From the NCBI GenBank assembly GCA_902729315.2, contig LR746275.1, forward strand, positions 4,096,001-4,160,000: 64,000 nt of DNA, written 5' to 3'. Below, piece by piece: positions 37,781 through 50,000 of the stretch. Positions within the stretch are counted from its first letter, which is position 1. Each line of letters begins with the position of its first letter. The position numbers and the translations under genes were made by a program. The stretch comes from Spirodela intermedia (lineage: Eukaryota; Streptophyta; Magnoliopsida; Alismatales; Araceae). The notes below the pieces were generated by a model that was not told where the DNA came from, ran no database searches, and worked only from the letters and a program-made list of their open reading frames with translations.

Positions 37781-38789
37781 AATAGTTTAGAGGCAGTCTA
37801 ACAAAGGTCCATTTAACCACGACCTCCTTGCTCACCGTTTTGACCAATCTTAGGCTTGTGAATTCTTGATTCGACACTCTGGATCGTTATTTTTCTCCCA
37901 AGTTCAACTGCAGACACCTAGAGTTTGCTGTGCTGACGCATTTTAGTCATCTATCTGTTTCAACTAAAGGTTAACGTGGTTGTCAACTATGATCTTTCAA
38001 CAAAGTATGACGCCCCTATGGAGCCAGATTTCGAGGTCTACTTGCATCGGGTTGGCAGGACCAGCTGCTTCGGTTGAAGGGGTAAATTTTCTTGTTGGAG
38101 AGGTATTCCATTCAAGAGATTAAGAAGCAGCCAGCCAAATATAAAATGGATTATGCCGCCATTTTATTGCCAAGATACAATTTTCTTAGCCCATGAAAAT
38201 AGCCCCATAAAAGTGGAAGCGCCCGTCTCCCTCCTAAGTGGAGCCGGATGGAGAGAGTTTGGATGTGAACTCCATTCTTAATCTTGGTACAGCCCCATAG
38301 AAAGTAAACAGCTGCATGTACGATCGGAAGGATCGGATATTGACCCTTTAGATCGTGGTGATCTTGTTGGGTGGGATGGTGGTACATCATCTTTTTTTTT
38401 TCAAATTATTCTATTGTTTTAGTGGGTTTTTAATGATAGTGATTGATTAGCCACATGAATATAGCTACATGTTTTTAGACTCAGACCTTGTCTTGTTGGA
38501 TCAAACAGGGATTGTGTTCAACCTGCTTTGCTGGGATTCAGACAAAACGATCATGGAGAGGATTGAGCAGCAAGGTCCTCGAGGTTGCTCCTCGAGCTCA
38601 AGTTCATGAACAGATTATATCAATTTTTGTATAGTCAAATATACGAAAAACAGCCGTGAGACGTAGAAATATAAGGATCATAAACTACGTCGGATTTTAA
38701 AGAAACCTATTGTTTCTATTTTTTTCCAGGTACCTGACTGGAGGAGTGAGGATTTCAAGGCTGCCCTCAACAGCGCGGGCTTGTTGTGA

Positions 38790-38997
38790 GCTCCTTCCTG
38801 CCTGGTTTGCTCTCGAGGGCCACGTTAGTTCTTGGGAAGTTGTGCGCTGTTAGGACCAGGAGAACTCGGCTTTTTCTTTTTTGTTAAAGTTCCCCACCGA
38901 GGATCTCAAGAAAATCAAGGCCCTGTGAGAAAAGGGTGGTGGGTAACTGTGGCTCTTGCCTCATTTTGTTTCACGAAAAATTGGTCTGGCTTCCGGA
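38790..38997. other. 3' flank of the RH38 pseudogene up to the duplication breakpoint
   Basis: Unique sequence after the helicase-like stop codon. Matching to copy A begins at about 38998 (TGTTAAACTGCGCTATATAA against the sequence near 24195). Confidence 0.5.
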
Positions 38998-39860
38998 GAA
39001 TGTTAAACTGCGCTATATAAATCACAGCACAGGCGGGCCAGCAACAGCCAGTCAATAAATCACAAGTTCCTTCTTCCAAACATATGTTTTGCAAGAACAA
39101 GCAGTCCGACGAAAACTTAAAGAAAAAAGTATGAAAGAAAGTGTGTGCATCCCTTCTTCCAAAGGAATCCGAGATGACCAAAGAACAGCAGCAGACCAAG
39201 CGACAGTTATCAAGAGAAAACATGATAGCCATCACGCACATCTTGGAAACCTGCTGCCGCCGGGACTCGCATCATCTCATCATGACCCGCATTTTGTATG
39301 GACATGAGTTGCATGTTCTAAAAACGAATAGATGGCGAGTCCAATGCCGCGAAATCAAGTGAGCGTCCGCACCACACAAGAAAATATGGATTACAGGAAG
39401 AAGAAAATGTCTGGGAGATGATCCTGAGATGAAGATACGACGAGAACCATTGCAGGGGAGCGTGAGCAAGGGGTAATCCAACAACTGTCCGGCCACTGCG
39501 AATTCTTAAAACCTGACGTCTCCCAGCTTAAAGTATGTTTTGGGCGAATACAACTGATGAGGTATGAATGTGAACACGTGGTTTTATGGACATCCTTGTG
39601 CTCACGTTATGCACTGCAGTGCGTTGGATAATTGCCGGCCAACACCCACCAAAAGCGAAGGTGTGCTAGCCGCTGAAAGCCAAATTCGTGGGCTTAAAAC
39701 TCTGCTCTGATCATCCTTTTTTAATCACGAGAATGTTTATCGGACAACGAATTTCCCCTTGGCTCCACTTGGGACGGCAGAGGATCCACACTCACTGAGG
39801 GCAAGAGTGGGAGAAGAAAGAGAAAAATGGGCGCGTAGTGTTTCAGTTTGCCTCATTTCC

Positions 39861-39941
39861 TTACAAAGGGGTCAGATGTGCCCCACGGTGCTTGCAGCTG
39901 TAGATCCTTCCATCCAGATGGACCAGGCGAAGCCTTCTCAT
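39861..39941 (-). pseudogene. decayed Yippee-like exon 1
   Basis: Reads [22 protein letters not shown] and then a TAA stop, against [22 protein letters not shown] in the intact gene at 25351-25446. The second cysteine of the first CxxC zinc pair is Arg, and the frame ends four residues later. Exons 2-5 are not present to the left because the duplication breakpoint falls inside Yippee intron 1. Confidence 0.9.
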
Positions 39942-39989
39942 CTACTTTCCTTTAGGACGACAGTTTCTGAGTAATAAGAAGAACAAATA

Positions 39990-42967
39990 AGCCCAGAGGA
40001 TGAGTCTTTCTTAGGGTCGAGTTGTGTTCTCATTCTCCTTTTTTGCATAGCGGAAGGCTGATGAAGACACACAGCAAGAGGAGGGCATTAGGTAGGAAAA
40101 AAGAACACGCGTGATTTAACATGATTCAGAGAAATCTCCTACGTCGAATATCTCTCAAGGATCTTTTCTTCAGGAGAATCATTTTACAACCCCTCGATGT
40201 CAACACATTGCCTCACAACACATCTTTAGATAGACTAAAACATGGACAGTGGCTCCATCTATGGTAACCAAAAGATTTTGAAAAAAAAATCTATATGACA
40301 CAAATCACACACTTGCCTAAAATGAAGATTAGAGTTAGATCTGTGTAATCGTCGAAGAGTCCATTAGAGCCCAGTAGGGCTCAATTGAATATTTTTCTTC
40401 ACAATTTAACAATCTATATAGAAGAGACTGATCTTCAAGGAAAAATAAAGTTTTTCTTGAACTCGTGCGATGCCTCTAATTAGCTAACTTTAGAGGCTAA
40501 TTGAGGTCATGCAAAACCATATTTTTTCTGTCATGACTGCCATCATGAACATATATGTTGAATTATTCAATCCGTTAACCTTTTCAAGTGTTAATATTCC
40601 ATCCTTTAACAAGCTGCTGATAAACTACTTCTTTAATCATATATTTTTTCTGGCTACGCGTGTGGCACTTTGACTATTAGAAATCAACATGATATTCTTG
40701 TGATGCTTACAAGATATAGAAGGACACTTTTTGTTCTTATCATTTTCCTACTTTCTAATATGACGGCAACATATTTTGGTTTAGTTGTCGAGATAGCCAA
40801 AATCTTCTACAACTAAACAGTTCAGCTTACAGTAATACCACATAAGAGTGTAGAAACATCATGTGGTACTGCTTCTCATGTTAACGTCATCATCAAAATG
40901 TCAATCTACAAAAGCTTGCAACTGTAGATTATTTTTCTTAAAACAAGAGACACGGTTGAGGTGCATTTTGGGTAACAAAAAATATATTAAACAACCATCC
41001 AATGTTTCACAATGAAAATGATCACAATTCTCACTCCATGAGTTATATTTGGTCTAATGTAAATCACGTCTTGTGTTAAACTATCAATAACAGACATATG
41101 ACATCAAAAGACCTACATTCATCCAATTCTCTTCTTGTATTATTGTTGTCTTTATCAAATGAGTTGTTGCATTAATAATATTTGTCCAAAATTATTTTAG
41201 TAGCCTACCATGTAAGATAATGTTTTGGCTCACTCATGATGGACAATGGTCATGTTCATCATCTCAACAACCTATTTTACTGATGAGTGTCCAAAATTTC
41301 TTTATTCATTCGATTCTTATGCTCAAAATTGAATTTATTCAAAATATAGTTGTCATTTTCACTACTATTGTGAGATTCCATGTTTTAAACCTTTAAGGCT
41401 AAATTCAAATGCATGGCTTTTTGATCTCTTAAAAATCATATAAACATCAAATTAATGTGCATTAACACAACCTTTTCAGTCTTTGAGGTTATTCTAAGCT
41501 TTAAGAAGGAAACCCTCTTCTATCTGTTGAGAATCCACTTTTTTTCCATTGATTTTTTATTAGGTGACTTTTTTTCTGATATTAACAACTTCATTCATTT
41601 ATTACTCATATGCCTCAATTTAAAATGTAATGTCGTTTTGTTTATTTCCCAATTAACCACTACTGCATTATCTTTGTTGATGGTGGCCATATATAAACTG
41701 TCGTTAGTTAAACATCTCGTAATTATCATATAGCTCATTTTGCGATTTTTCAGGACTTATTCACCAAGGTTGTTGCATAATCTCCATTGCCTAGTTGTCC
41801 CAACTAATATCATATGTTTATTCGATCTCAAGACATGTCTCCCATTTAACAACTTTCACATTATCTCATTGTAAATTTTGATTTAAATGGTCGCTTTGCC
41901 AACAATATCCAAAGGTCAACAATTATCAAGATGCACCTTATCACAAATTTCAGCAATACTATTGATTATCTACTGAGGTAAAGTGGAATGCAACAAGGGT
42001 TTAAAATCTAAGACTTTATAAGAGTGTTTATGCTCAAAATAAGAATGTCTTGAATATCCTTAATTTTTTTTTATATCATTAATGGTATGATTTTTCGTTA
42101 ATATCTGACTTCTTACTAAATCTTTTAGTGTGCCTCTATTTTATGGATTGATAATGTATGTTATTTGAACCCTTCAATTGATTTATTTCTCTTGATTTAT
42201 CTTTATCATAATTTACTATTTTTGTGCCCTTTTCCTGCTTTAAACACATAACGCTTGTGCATATTTCCCTTAGTTCTCATGTAAACATCTTTGCCAAGAA
42301 GCATATCATTAGCGTTAGCTAATTTCATTTTTTTGAACCTGTAGAACTAGTCATCATGGCATCCCAACTGTTGGACAAGGAAAACATCAAAATTAAGACT
42401 AATTTTGATGATCAAACATACTTATAATAAAAATGCCAATTTACAAATTATCATATTGAACTTGATGTGGTGCACAATAAATATTTGTTCTCTTATTTTG
42501 AAATTCAAGAGACTACGCATCAAATACACTTTATTTGATATTGATGGATTATCACATATATTTGAGAGAGTTATCATAAGACATGGAATGCTATTTTTTA
42601 TTTAGAATGTTGAATGAAAAATTTCCAACTAGTGTCTGACAGACCAGTTCTAAAGCTTTTTGATTTGAAATCATATTCGTGCAACATCTCATCTAGTTTC
42701 ACATCAAACAGCAGTTGGTAAAGCTTCTTCTGGCATAGATAATCTTGCATCTTCTTGATCTAGAATTTTTTCAATTGAACTTGTCTATCTTGACAGTCTG
42801 TTCATCTATAGCCATTGATCTCACCATTTTTCTAGTACCGAGCTCACCATGAATGTTTGTTCTCAAGCCCAGTATAACTGCAAATCAAAAGCTGTAATGC
42901 TAATTGTTGGGGATGAAGAGTGGCATCATTTCCCTTTATAGACAACGAAAGACTGATGCAGACACGC

Positions 42968-43008
<41 letters not shown>

Positions 43009-43300
43009 CACACCATACTTAACATGATCAGAAGAAAGTGAAAATGGTATTCTTTTAAGAGAATCATCTTAGAGCTGTCTACAGCAATACATAGTGCTTG
43101 CACATCACACCTTTCCATGCTGAAGAGCGGAAGTGGTGGCTTCCCCTCATCTTGTCTGAAGATTAGGGAAAACAATACACCACAAAAAGGACATATACGC
43201 CCCTAAATGTCGACTAAATTTGGATGTGTGTAGTTGCAGCAGTGCTCATGAATCCTCCAAAGCCAAATAACAGATCATTTTCCACAACAACAATATCGTC
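39990..43300. other. AT-rich insertion in copy B, unclassified
   Basis: About 3.3 kb that has no counterpart in copy A. Its ends carry a pair of diverged direct repeats, about 40040-40260 and 42925-43150. They share CTGATGAAGACACA against CTGATGCAGACACG, TTTAACATGATTCAGA against CTTAACATGATCAGAA, and GAGAATCAT. Between them lie AT-rich sequence and only short open frames. This could be an old LTR-type or other mobile element whose coding part has decayed, but I cannot name a family. Confidence 0.5.
42971..43005. repeat. (GA)n microsatellite
   Basis: A GA dinucleotide run of about 35 bases inside the right direct repeat of the copy B insertion. Confidence 0.95.
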
Positions 43301-44030
43301 CACTTGATCCTCGAACGACACCTATCGTTACCTCCTTCCCTTTCTCCTCTCTCCTCAAAGTCGGTTCATGCTCTACGGAATTAAGTTAGACGGGGTAGAG
43401 ATGCAGATTCGGGGGGTTTCTTGATAAAGGACAACAATGATTAGAGCACAGTTTTCGACACAGGGAATGAAAGAGATTGCAGAGAAAGGGGCCAAGTAGG
43501 GGTGCATGGATGGCAATGACCACAGCGCATAGCACGGAAGAAAGAGACACACCTGCGGACGGACTTTAGGAGGGGGCCAGTGCACGGGGTTCGCCTGCCC
43601 GATCCGTCAAGGCCCAGGGGACCTGTAGCGGGAACGACGGGTGGGAGGATGCCGTCATCCGAATGTCATTTGACGTCGCCACGGCAGCTAGAAGGAAACG
43701 TGGAAGCAAGGCCCTTTTTTCTCACCGAACCCACTGAACGTTTCAAACTAGCGCTCTCGAAAGAGACCAGGGCATCATCTCAAATTCGATCGGTGGCTGA
43801 GGAGGAGTAGGATGGATTGAATCCACCGCCATCGTGTCAAGTTCATCTTCGATTTTGCACATTCGAAGACCCAAGAAAGCCTCGAATCCGAACGACGTTC
43901 GCATTAATGGGAGGGTTAGACGCGCTGCTCAACTACAAATCGCTAACGCTCCGGCGGTGCTAGTAATAAACAATGGGTTCAAGAATCGACGCCTCGCCCA
44001 ACGCAAGGGAGAGGGACACCAGTCTAATAC
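43301..44030. other. 3' flank of NUP88 in copy B
   Basis: Homologous to the Yippee promoter / NUP88 3' flank of copy A. Diverged before 43631 and nearly identical after it. No gene is seen. Confidence 0.5.
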
Positions 44031-47000
44031 CTAACCGTCATCCTCCTCGCTATGTAGAACCTGCTCGATGAGCTTAATCTTGTTGACGTTCTCATCGTTG
44101 ACGCGAGAGAGCTTTCCCATCGACGCCTTCAGCTGTGAGATTCTTTGAGAGTCCAGGGCTTGATTACGCCTCCCCTGAGATAGTCTCTGGATCGGGCCGC
44201 CAGGGGAGGGATGCAGACATCTCCTCAACCTCCCGTTCAGGGCTTCGATGGACAAATCCAGGGCACAGAGTTCCACGTCCCTGAATCTCTCTGCAATTCA
44301 GACGACGCACAAAATTGTACACAGCTCACGGCTCGGAAGCCAAGGAAAGTCAGATCAGACAAAGCTTTAAAAGGGTTAAAAAGGAGAGGGCTTTCAATAC
44401 CAAGTTGGGTTTTAAACTCTCTTTCTGCCTTGGACAGTGGTTTTCTGTCGGCTCCCGGTAGGTTTTTGAAGCTCTGCAAGCGCCTCTCCTGGATTCTGTA
44501 CACCTCAGTGGCACGATTTATCCGACTTGTCAAACGCGGCTGCTTGTCCTCCAATCTGCTCAGCGACTCGCCGACCACCTGTAAACGCGCATGCTGCTCC
44601 CCGAGAATTGCCTTGAGGTGATCTCCGTGCTGTTTGAGCTCAACATACACCTGGAGATCAAGAGAAAATGGATGGGACGCTGAAGTTCAAAAAGATCAGG
44701 GAGGGGAGGGGATGAGACGACAATTGACAAGGAATGCACACCACACAAAACATGCAGAAAAATAAATAATAATAATAAATACATTCATATTTGGTTTACC
44801 TTATGAGCATACTCCACAAAATTTTCGTGGAAGAGCTTGATATAGTGATGAAGCGTTGACCTGCCTTCAATGGATTCTGGACTCAGAGATCGTAGGCTGG
44901 TGGAGTCCGGAATGATGATGACCTTCGGCCCATTAAGGAGGTCTCGGCTTATAATATCACTGACGGCTACATCCTCACGACCAATGGAGGGTCTCACACT
45001 CTCATCAAGAAAATGCGGCGGCATGTCCTTCCAGCCTCTCATCTCCAGCAAGATGCACTCATATACAGACGTCACCACGACAACCTGCGAGTCACCAAAG
45101 GAATCTGCTATGCAAACGAAACCATAGAGCAGGGGAGACGAAGCCTCTCCGTGGCAGGTGCTTAGAATAGGGCACACAGAGGGGGCACTCGCGGACTCAT
45201 CTGATCCAGGGGTGAGATTCGAGAATGGGAGAAAATGCAGAGTGATCAAGTCTATTCCTCCGCCATGCAAACAGTAGAGCCTCTCGGAGACCAGCGGATC
45301 CGAAAAAACCGACACTGGGTGATGTAGGGCTGCCTTTGGTAATGCCAAGTCCACAACAGCCAGCCTAAGTAAGGGGGGTGGATTTCCAGACCAAACCGGG
45401 TCCGCCGCATTGCTGCTCATATTTCCTTGAAGGAATCTAATGTTATGAGGTTCTTGTGAATTCGGCTCACAAATCATGCCCATTTGTGCTATGTGGCCCC
45501 GTGAATTCACCCGCAAATGAGGAGAACTGTCCATATTCCATAGAGGTTGCACTTCATCAGCAAGGGCATCAACCTGTAGCTGTCCACTGCTCCAGGCGAT
45601 CACTAGAATTGAATCTTTGCCGATTGAACTGTACAGGATAGTCACTGCCCTGCCTTCACAATCTGCAACCCATGTTTCTGAATCCTCAAACTCCTTGCTG
45701 TGGTACACCCGACGGAGAGGCCCCTGCAAACCGAACAGTTTTGAGAATTTCATGCTTCGAGAAGCAGCACAAGGGACGAGGTCATGGAACAGCAAGGATA
45801 TACATAACACGAGAGTGCAGTCAAAAGACAGACTGCAATGAGGTTGTTTATATTGGAAGAAGAAGCAACAATTTGTCCTCTCATGATTCTGTCGAACAGA
45901 AACCAACAGCTCTACAGGTTTAGAATGAAAGTGTAGAACGTTTTTATGCTCTCAATGATTAATCTGTATTGATCCTCCTGGTGTGAGTCATGAGTCAGAC
46001 AGATACAGACCATTAGGGGTAGAAAACACAATTGGGTCTTGAGCATTACATAAGGTTTTTGATTTTTTCCCTCTAATAGGAGAAAAATAATCTCCTCATA
46101 TTGATGATGTGCCACGCTAAGTGCTTGGATTGCATTTTAAGCTTCACTTGACGCCCAAAATTACATTGAAAATATGCCTCTGTAACATGTTTTACGTAAA
46201 TAGAGCAAAAGCAAATGGGCATGAGAAATTGTTCACAGAAGAAACTAATTTAGAATAATCTCCGTTTCCTAATGTAATAAGATGGGACTCGGGATTCATT
46301 CTCTTCCAATGTTATAAGAAAAACGAATAATATAAGCCGCTTGCCTATAAAGTAAAATGGGCAGGTCTGAATGCTTTACTGATGGAAACACATTTCAATA
46401 CAAGGCAGCCACGGGAGCAATAAAAAGCAAGGAATCCTCAACTCCTTTCAGGAAAATTACACACCTGCAATGAGAGTGACGCATCTACTGGAGCATATGA
46501 ATGAGCCCTTAAAACAGGTAAGTTGAGCCTTTCTTTTGTATGGTCTATCAGCTCAGGAAACGTTGCTTCTAACCAAGCGAGAGCCAATCTGCAGTTGCTG
46601 ACAGCTTTTGAGTTGGAAGATTTCTGTCCGAATTCTAGAGCATCTTCGTAAATCTCCTTGATAAAAGGCAAGCTGAAGACACTGCCATGTAAACAATAAT
46701 TTCCGTTTCATTGGAATGCTTCCAACACTTTAAGGTAGACGTAATCATTAAGATGAATGTATGCACAGGGGAAGACAATCCAATGTGAAAAGGGAAATAT
46801 TAATTAAAAAGATTATGACAAATTCAGAAAGTACCTTCCAAATGGAGCAACTGGGCAAAGGATATAGACTGAGCCGTCACTGAATAAAATGAAAACCTGG
46901 AATATTGAAGGCAGACTTGTGAGGCCTATCCTTCGATCTGTCCATGGTAGACTATGGACAGTCACAATTTTAAACAAGCACGAGGAGATGCAACTTTTGG

Positions 47001-50000
47001 ACTTATTTAAAAAACTTACTATCGACAAAAAAGAAGCAGAGAAGAAATTACTCAGAAAAATGTTCTTTGGCAATAGCTTTTTCAAGAGTGAATGGTTGAA
47101 AGCATGCTGCCAGATAAAAATTAATTTCATTGCTGGGCGGAACCCAGAGGACTACCATATTCTCTGAATTAAACTTAGCAATGCCGATATGAAAATGAGC
47201 AAAAATGCGATTAGATGGAGTACGTTGATTAGTATGGCTGTCCTTTCCCATGATAAAATTTTATTCTCGGCCATGTTAAAAGCAGTATTATAGAGAATCT
47301 GGATTCTGGAGAGTGGATATTTGAAAGCAAATTAACACCAATTACTGACATCCTGAGAATGACAAACTTCTATCAGACTAGGAGGTTGCGAATCAGTACG
47401 TAGAAATGTAGGATTTCCAGACTTTGCCTGCGTTCATTAGGTGAAAAACTTTTGATATGCTGTTCCCTAAACTGATGCCATCCTCATGTAGCATAAATAC
47501 GTGAGAAAGTGCCATCTTACTTTTCCTAGCTTATCAACGAAATCTAGTATATGATGACGTTGGAAAAGGGCAAGTATTGAAGAAGCTCTGACAACAGATT
47601 TTATTGCAGGCCCTGTCTTGTTCTCCTGGTAGCCATCTACAGCTAAGATACCAAATTCTTATATCAAAAAAACTACTGTCTTTCAAATGGCAGAAAACAC
47701 CCAAAAAAACCAAACATAGAGATTGTGCAGAAATGTACGTCACAAAAAGTCAGTGTCCCCTTCGTATTCAGCTAAGATGAAGTTCACATTTGATGCTGTA
47801 TCCCCGCCCTATACTATTCTCTCTGCACACAACTATCTAACGTCAAAAGTTCATAATCCACATGCTTTGAGTTTGTATGAGAATCCACAACCCCCAAGAA
47901 GATACAGGGACAATGTAGCTGAACAACCTTTCCTGTAGTTCTTAGCATTATCTTATAATTGTTAAACTTCACGAGCTATCATCCATAACTAGAATGCGGT
48001 TTTGTCAACGTTAACTAAAAAAAGTTGCAAGTTTTACGGAATAACCCTAGCGAACCATTAAAACGAAATAAGAAGTAAAGTTTTTGCTGGTGTAAATAAT
48101 TTGACATTGTTAAGAACAGCTTAGGAGTCAAAGTAAAATATGGCCATTACAACCGTGATGCAAAAAAGTCCTATACCAGCGAGAAACAAGCGTGCCACAT
48201 ACACAAGAAAAAACCATACTCACAGTAAATCGATCCCACAAGTGCTCTCCTCCAAAGGAAAATGCAACAGGGCATACTGATGCAGCATTTTTGCATCTGC
48301 CAACTTCAACTGGCTGCAGAAAATATTCCTGCTCTGGTCGTTCAATATCAGAAGATAAATCATATATCCTGCAGAGCATTGTTAAAATGTATAACTTCGA
48401 GAGCTACAGTTTAACTACACCAACAAATATTTGAAAACTAAGACCTAGAATTTTACTTGTGAAATGGATTCTCCTGCTTACTGACACTTTCTTCAACTCA
48501 ATAGGTAAATATGGTGGAGAGGCTCCATAATCATAGAATCAGAGTCAAAGCTCTGAGAACAATCAAGTAGAACTATCGATGTCACACAATCTTCATTTCA
48601 TTCATAAAGGTTAAATGTTCTACAAAATGACAAGTCTTTTATGCAGACAGTAGGAAAACCCATGAAGAAATTATCGCCAAGGTACAATGAAAACCATTGC
48701 TCTCCATTATTCACAAATTAAAATGTAATGCTGAAAAGACATTATTCATTGATGCATGCATCAAAACCATTCGTGGTTTCAACATGTCTCCATGTCATTT
48801 GTAGTTCAGTATTTCGATAGGGTCCATGAATATGCATCCAGAGAAAGAGGAAAACCTGAAAACCGAATCAGAAGAAAGAACACCCAAATGGGTTACGCTA
48901 CAAGGATGCCAAGATACTTGTAATACTCGTAGGGTACAGTTCTCAACAAGGTAGGCCTGGGAACCCACGAAGACGGTCCTGCATGAAGGGAAAAAAAAGA
49001 AACTGTTGTTACCTGTACAAGCAACAAATAGATAGCTTCCAAGACATGGAAGCGCACACATATAAATAGCTGGGAAACTCATAACCACGAATTCAAAATC
49101 TCGAAAATCTAGATTAATAACGTTGTCTTAGAAACTGCCCGAATCTAAAATGAGAGTGATTAGAGGCATCTCGACTTCCCTGGGGCATAACTAGCAATGG
49201 CTGAGGTCACAGCTGACATCTTTACGTCTAAGAAAGACATGGATTGACAAGAATGCTCGTATTGTGTCATATAAAAGACGGGAAATTGGAAATAATGATA
49301 ATGTACGTCTGGGGATATCAGGAATGAGTCTTGACTTCCGGTTGGGCCTATCTAGGAGCCAAGAAAGCCATAGCTTATTTTGTGAGCAGCAAAAAAATAA
49401 AAAATAAGCCATAATCTTTCCTCTTGTTTTATCATCCTTGTCGTTGATAGTCAGGATATTGTTTGCCTAATCAAAGTTACTACCTTACCCAGGTGGTTCC
49501 CAAGAAAATACAAAACATAAAGCTTGAAGCCATTTAAAATGAAGAAAACAAAAGCTACGTCTGAAAAAACTAAATCTCAGTTGTTTTTTGAAACCGGTTC
49601 TAATTGCTAGAATTAAAAGTAAATTAAAGACAAATTTTGACAGTTATAGCTAACGTAAAACATACAGCATTGAAGTTGAAACGTAGAACATCATCCCCAT
49701 ACCTGCACACAGTTGTATTTCCAATTGACGAAATTCGGTCATGTATGTACATGACATAGACGCCACCGTAACCAGAAATAAGTACTGATGATCCTTCCCT
49801 ATTCAGTGATATATGGTGAACTAACAAACTTATTTGGATGCTTGGAAGTATCATCTGCATACAGATGAAAGTTAATATTTGCTAGAATAGCATACCAGCA
49901 AAGACTAAAAGCAAATCACAGAAAATATGATAACACTGCTTATAACCAATATCCTCATTAAGACAATATTTGTCTGAAACTCGACAAAATACAACAATCA

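Larger units (their letters stand above)
32260..38789 (+). pseudogene. DEAD-box RNA helicase DBP5/LOS4/RH38-like pseudogene, split by a retrotransposon
   Basis: Recognisable pieces keep gene order and intron positions: 32260-32451 (N-terminus ending EEDS-like EPDDSSIEP), 32555-32770 (TATFFEDLTL, GFKRPSKVQA, MILTPP, then GSGKTT), about 32856-32900 (KMGKYTGITSVCEIP), 32937-33162 (TPGTVNRWV, KILVFDEADH, SSPHCQ), 33248-33524 (LLFSATFDDA through VGQTIIFVKTRHNAA), 37969-38092 (VNVVVNYDL, EVYLHRVGR), about 38508-38580 (GIVFNLLCWDSD) and 38730-38789 (VPDWRSEDFKAALNSAGL). It is broken by TAG at 32726-32728, where relatives have Gln just before the Walker motif, by frameshifts around 32760-32950, by a stop in place of Arg after motif VI, and by a copia element inside an exon. 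Exons between FVKTRH and VNVVVNY are missing. Retained introns show it was not made by retroposition. DBP5 acts in mRNA export at the nuclear pore. Confidence 0.92.
38998..45980. repeat. segmental duplication, right copy (B)
   Basis: Direct repeat of 24195-28190, enlarged by a ~3.3 kb AT-rich insertion (about 39990-43300) that copy A lacks. The part 43631-45916 is nearly identical to copy A. The five differences seen are at 43692, 43799, 45739, 45861 and 45916 (A: 25902, 26009, 27949, 28071, 28126). The part 38998-43630 is diverged. Confidence 0.9.
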
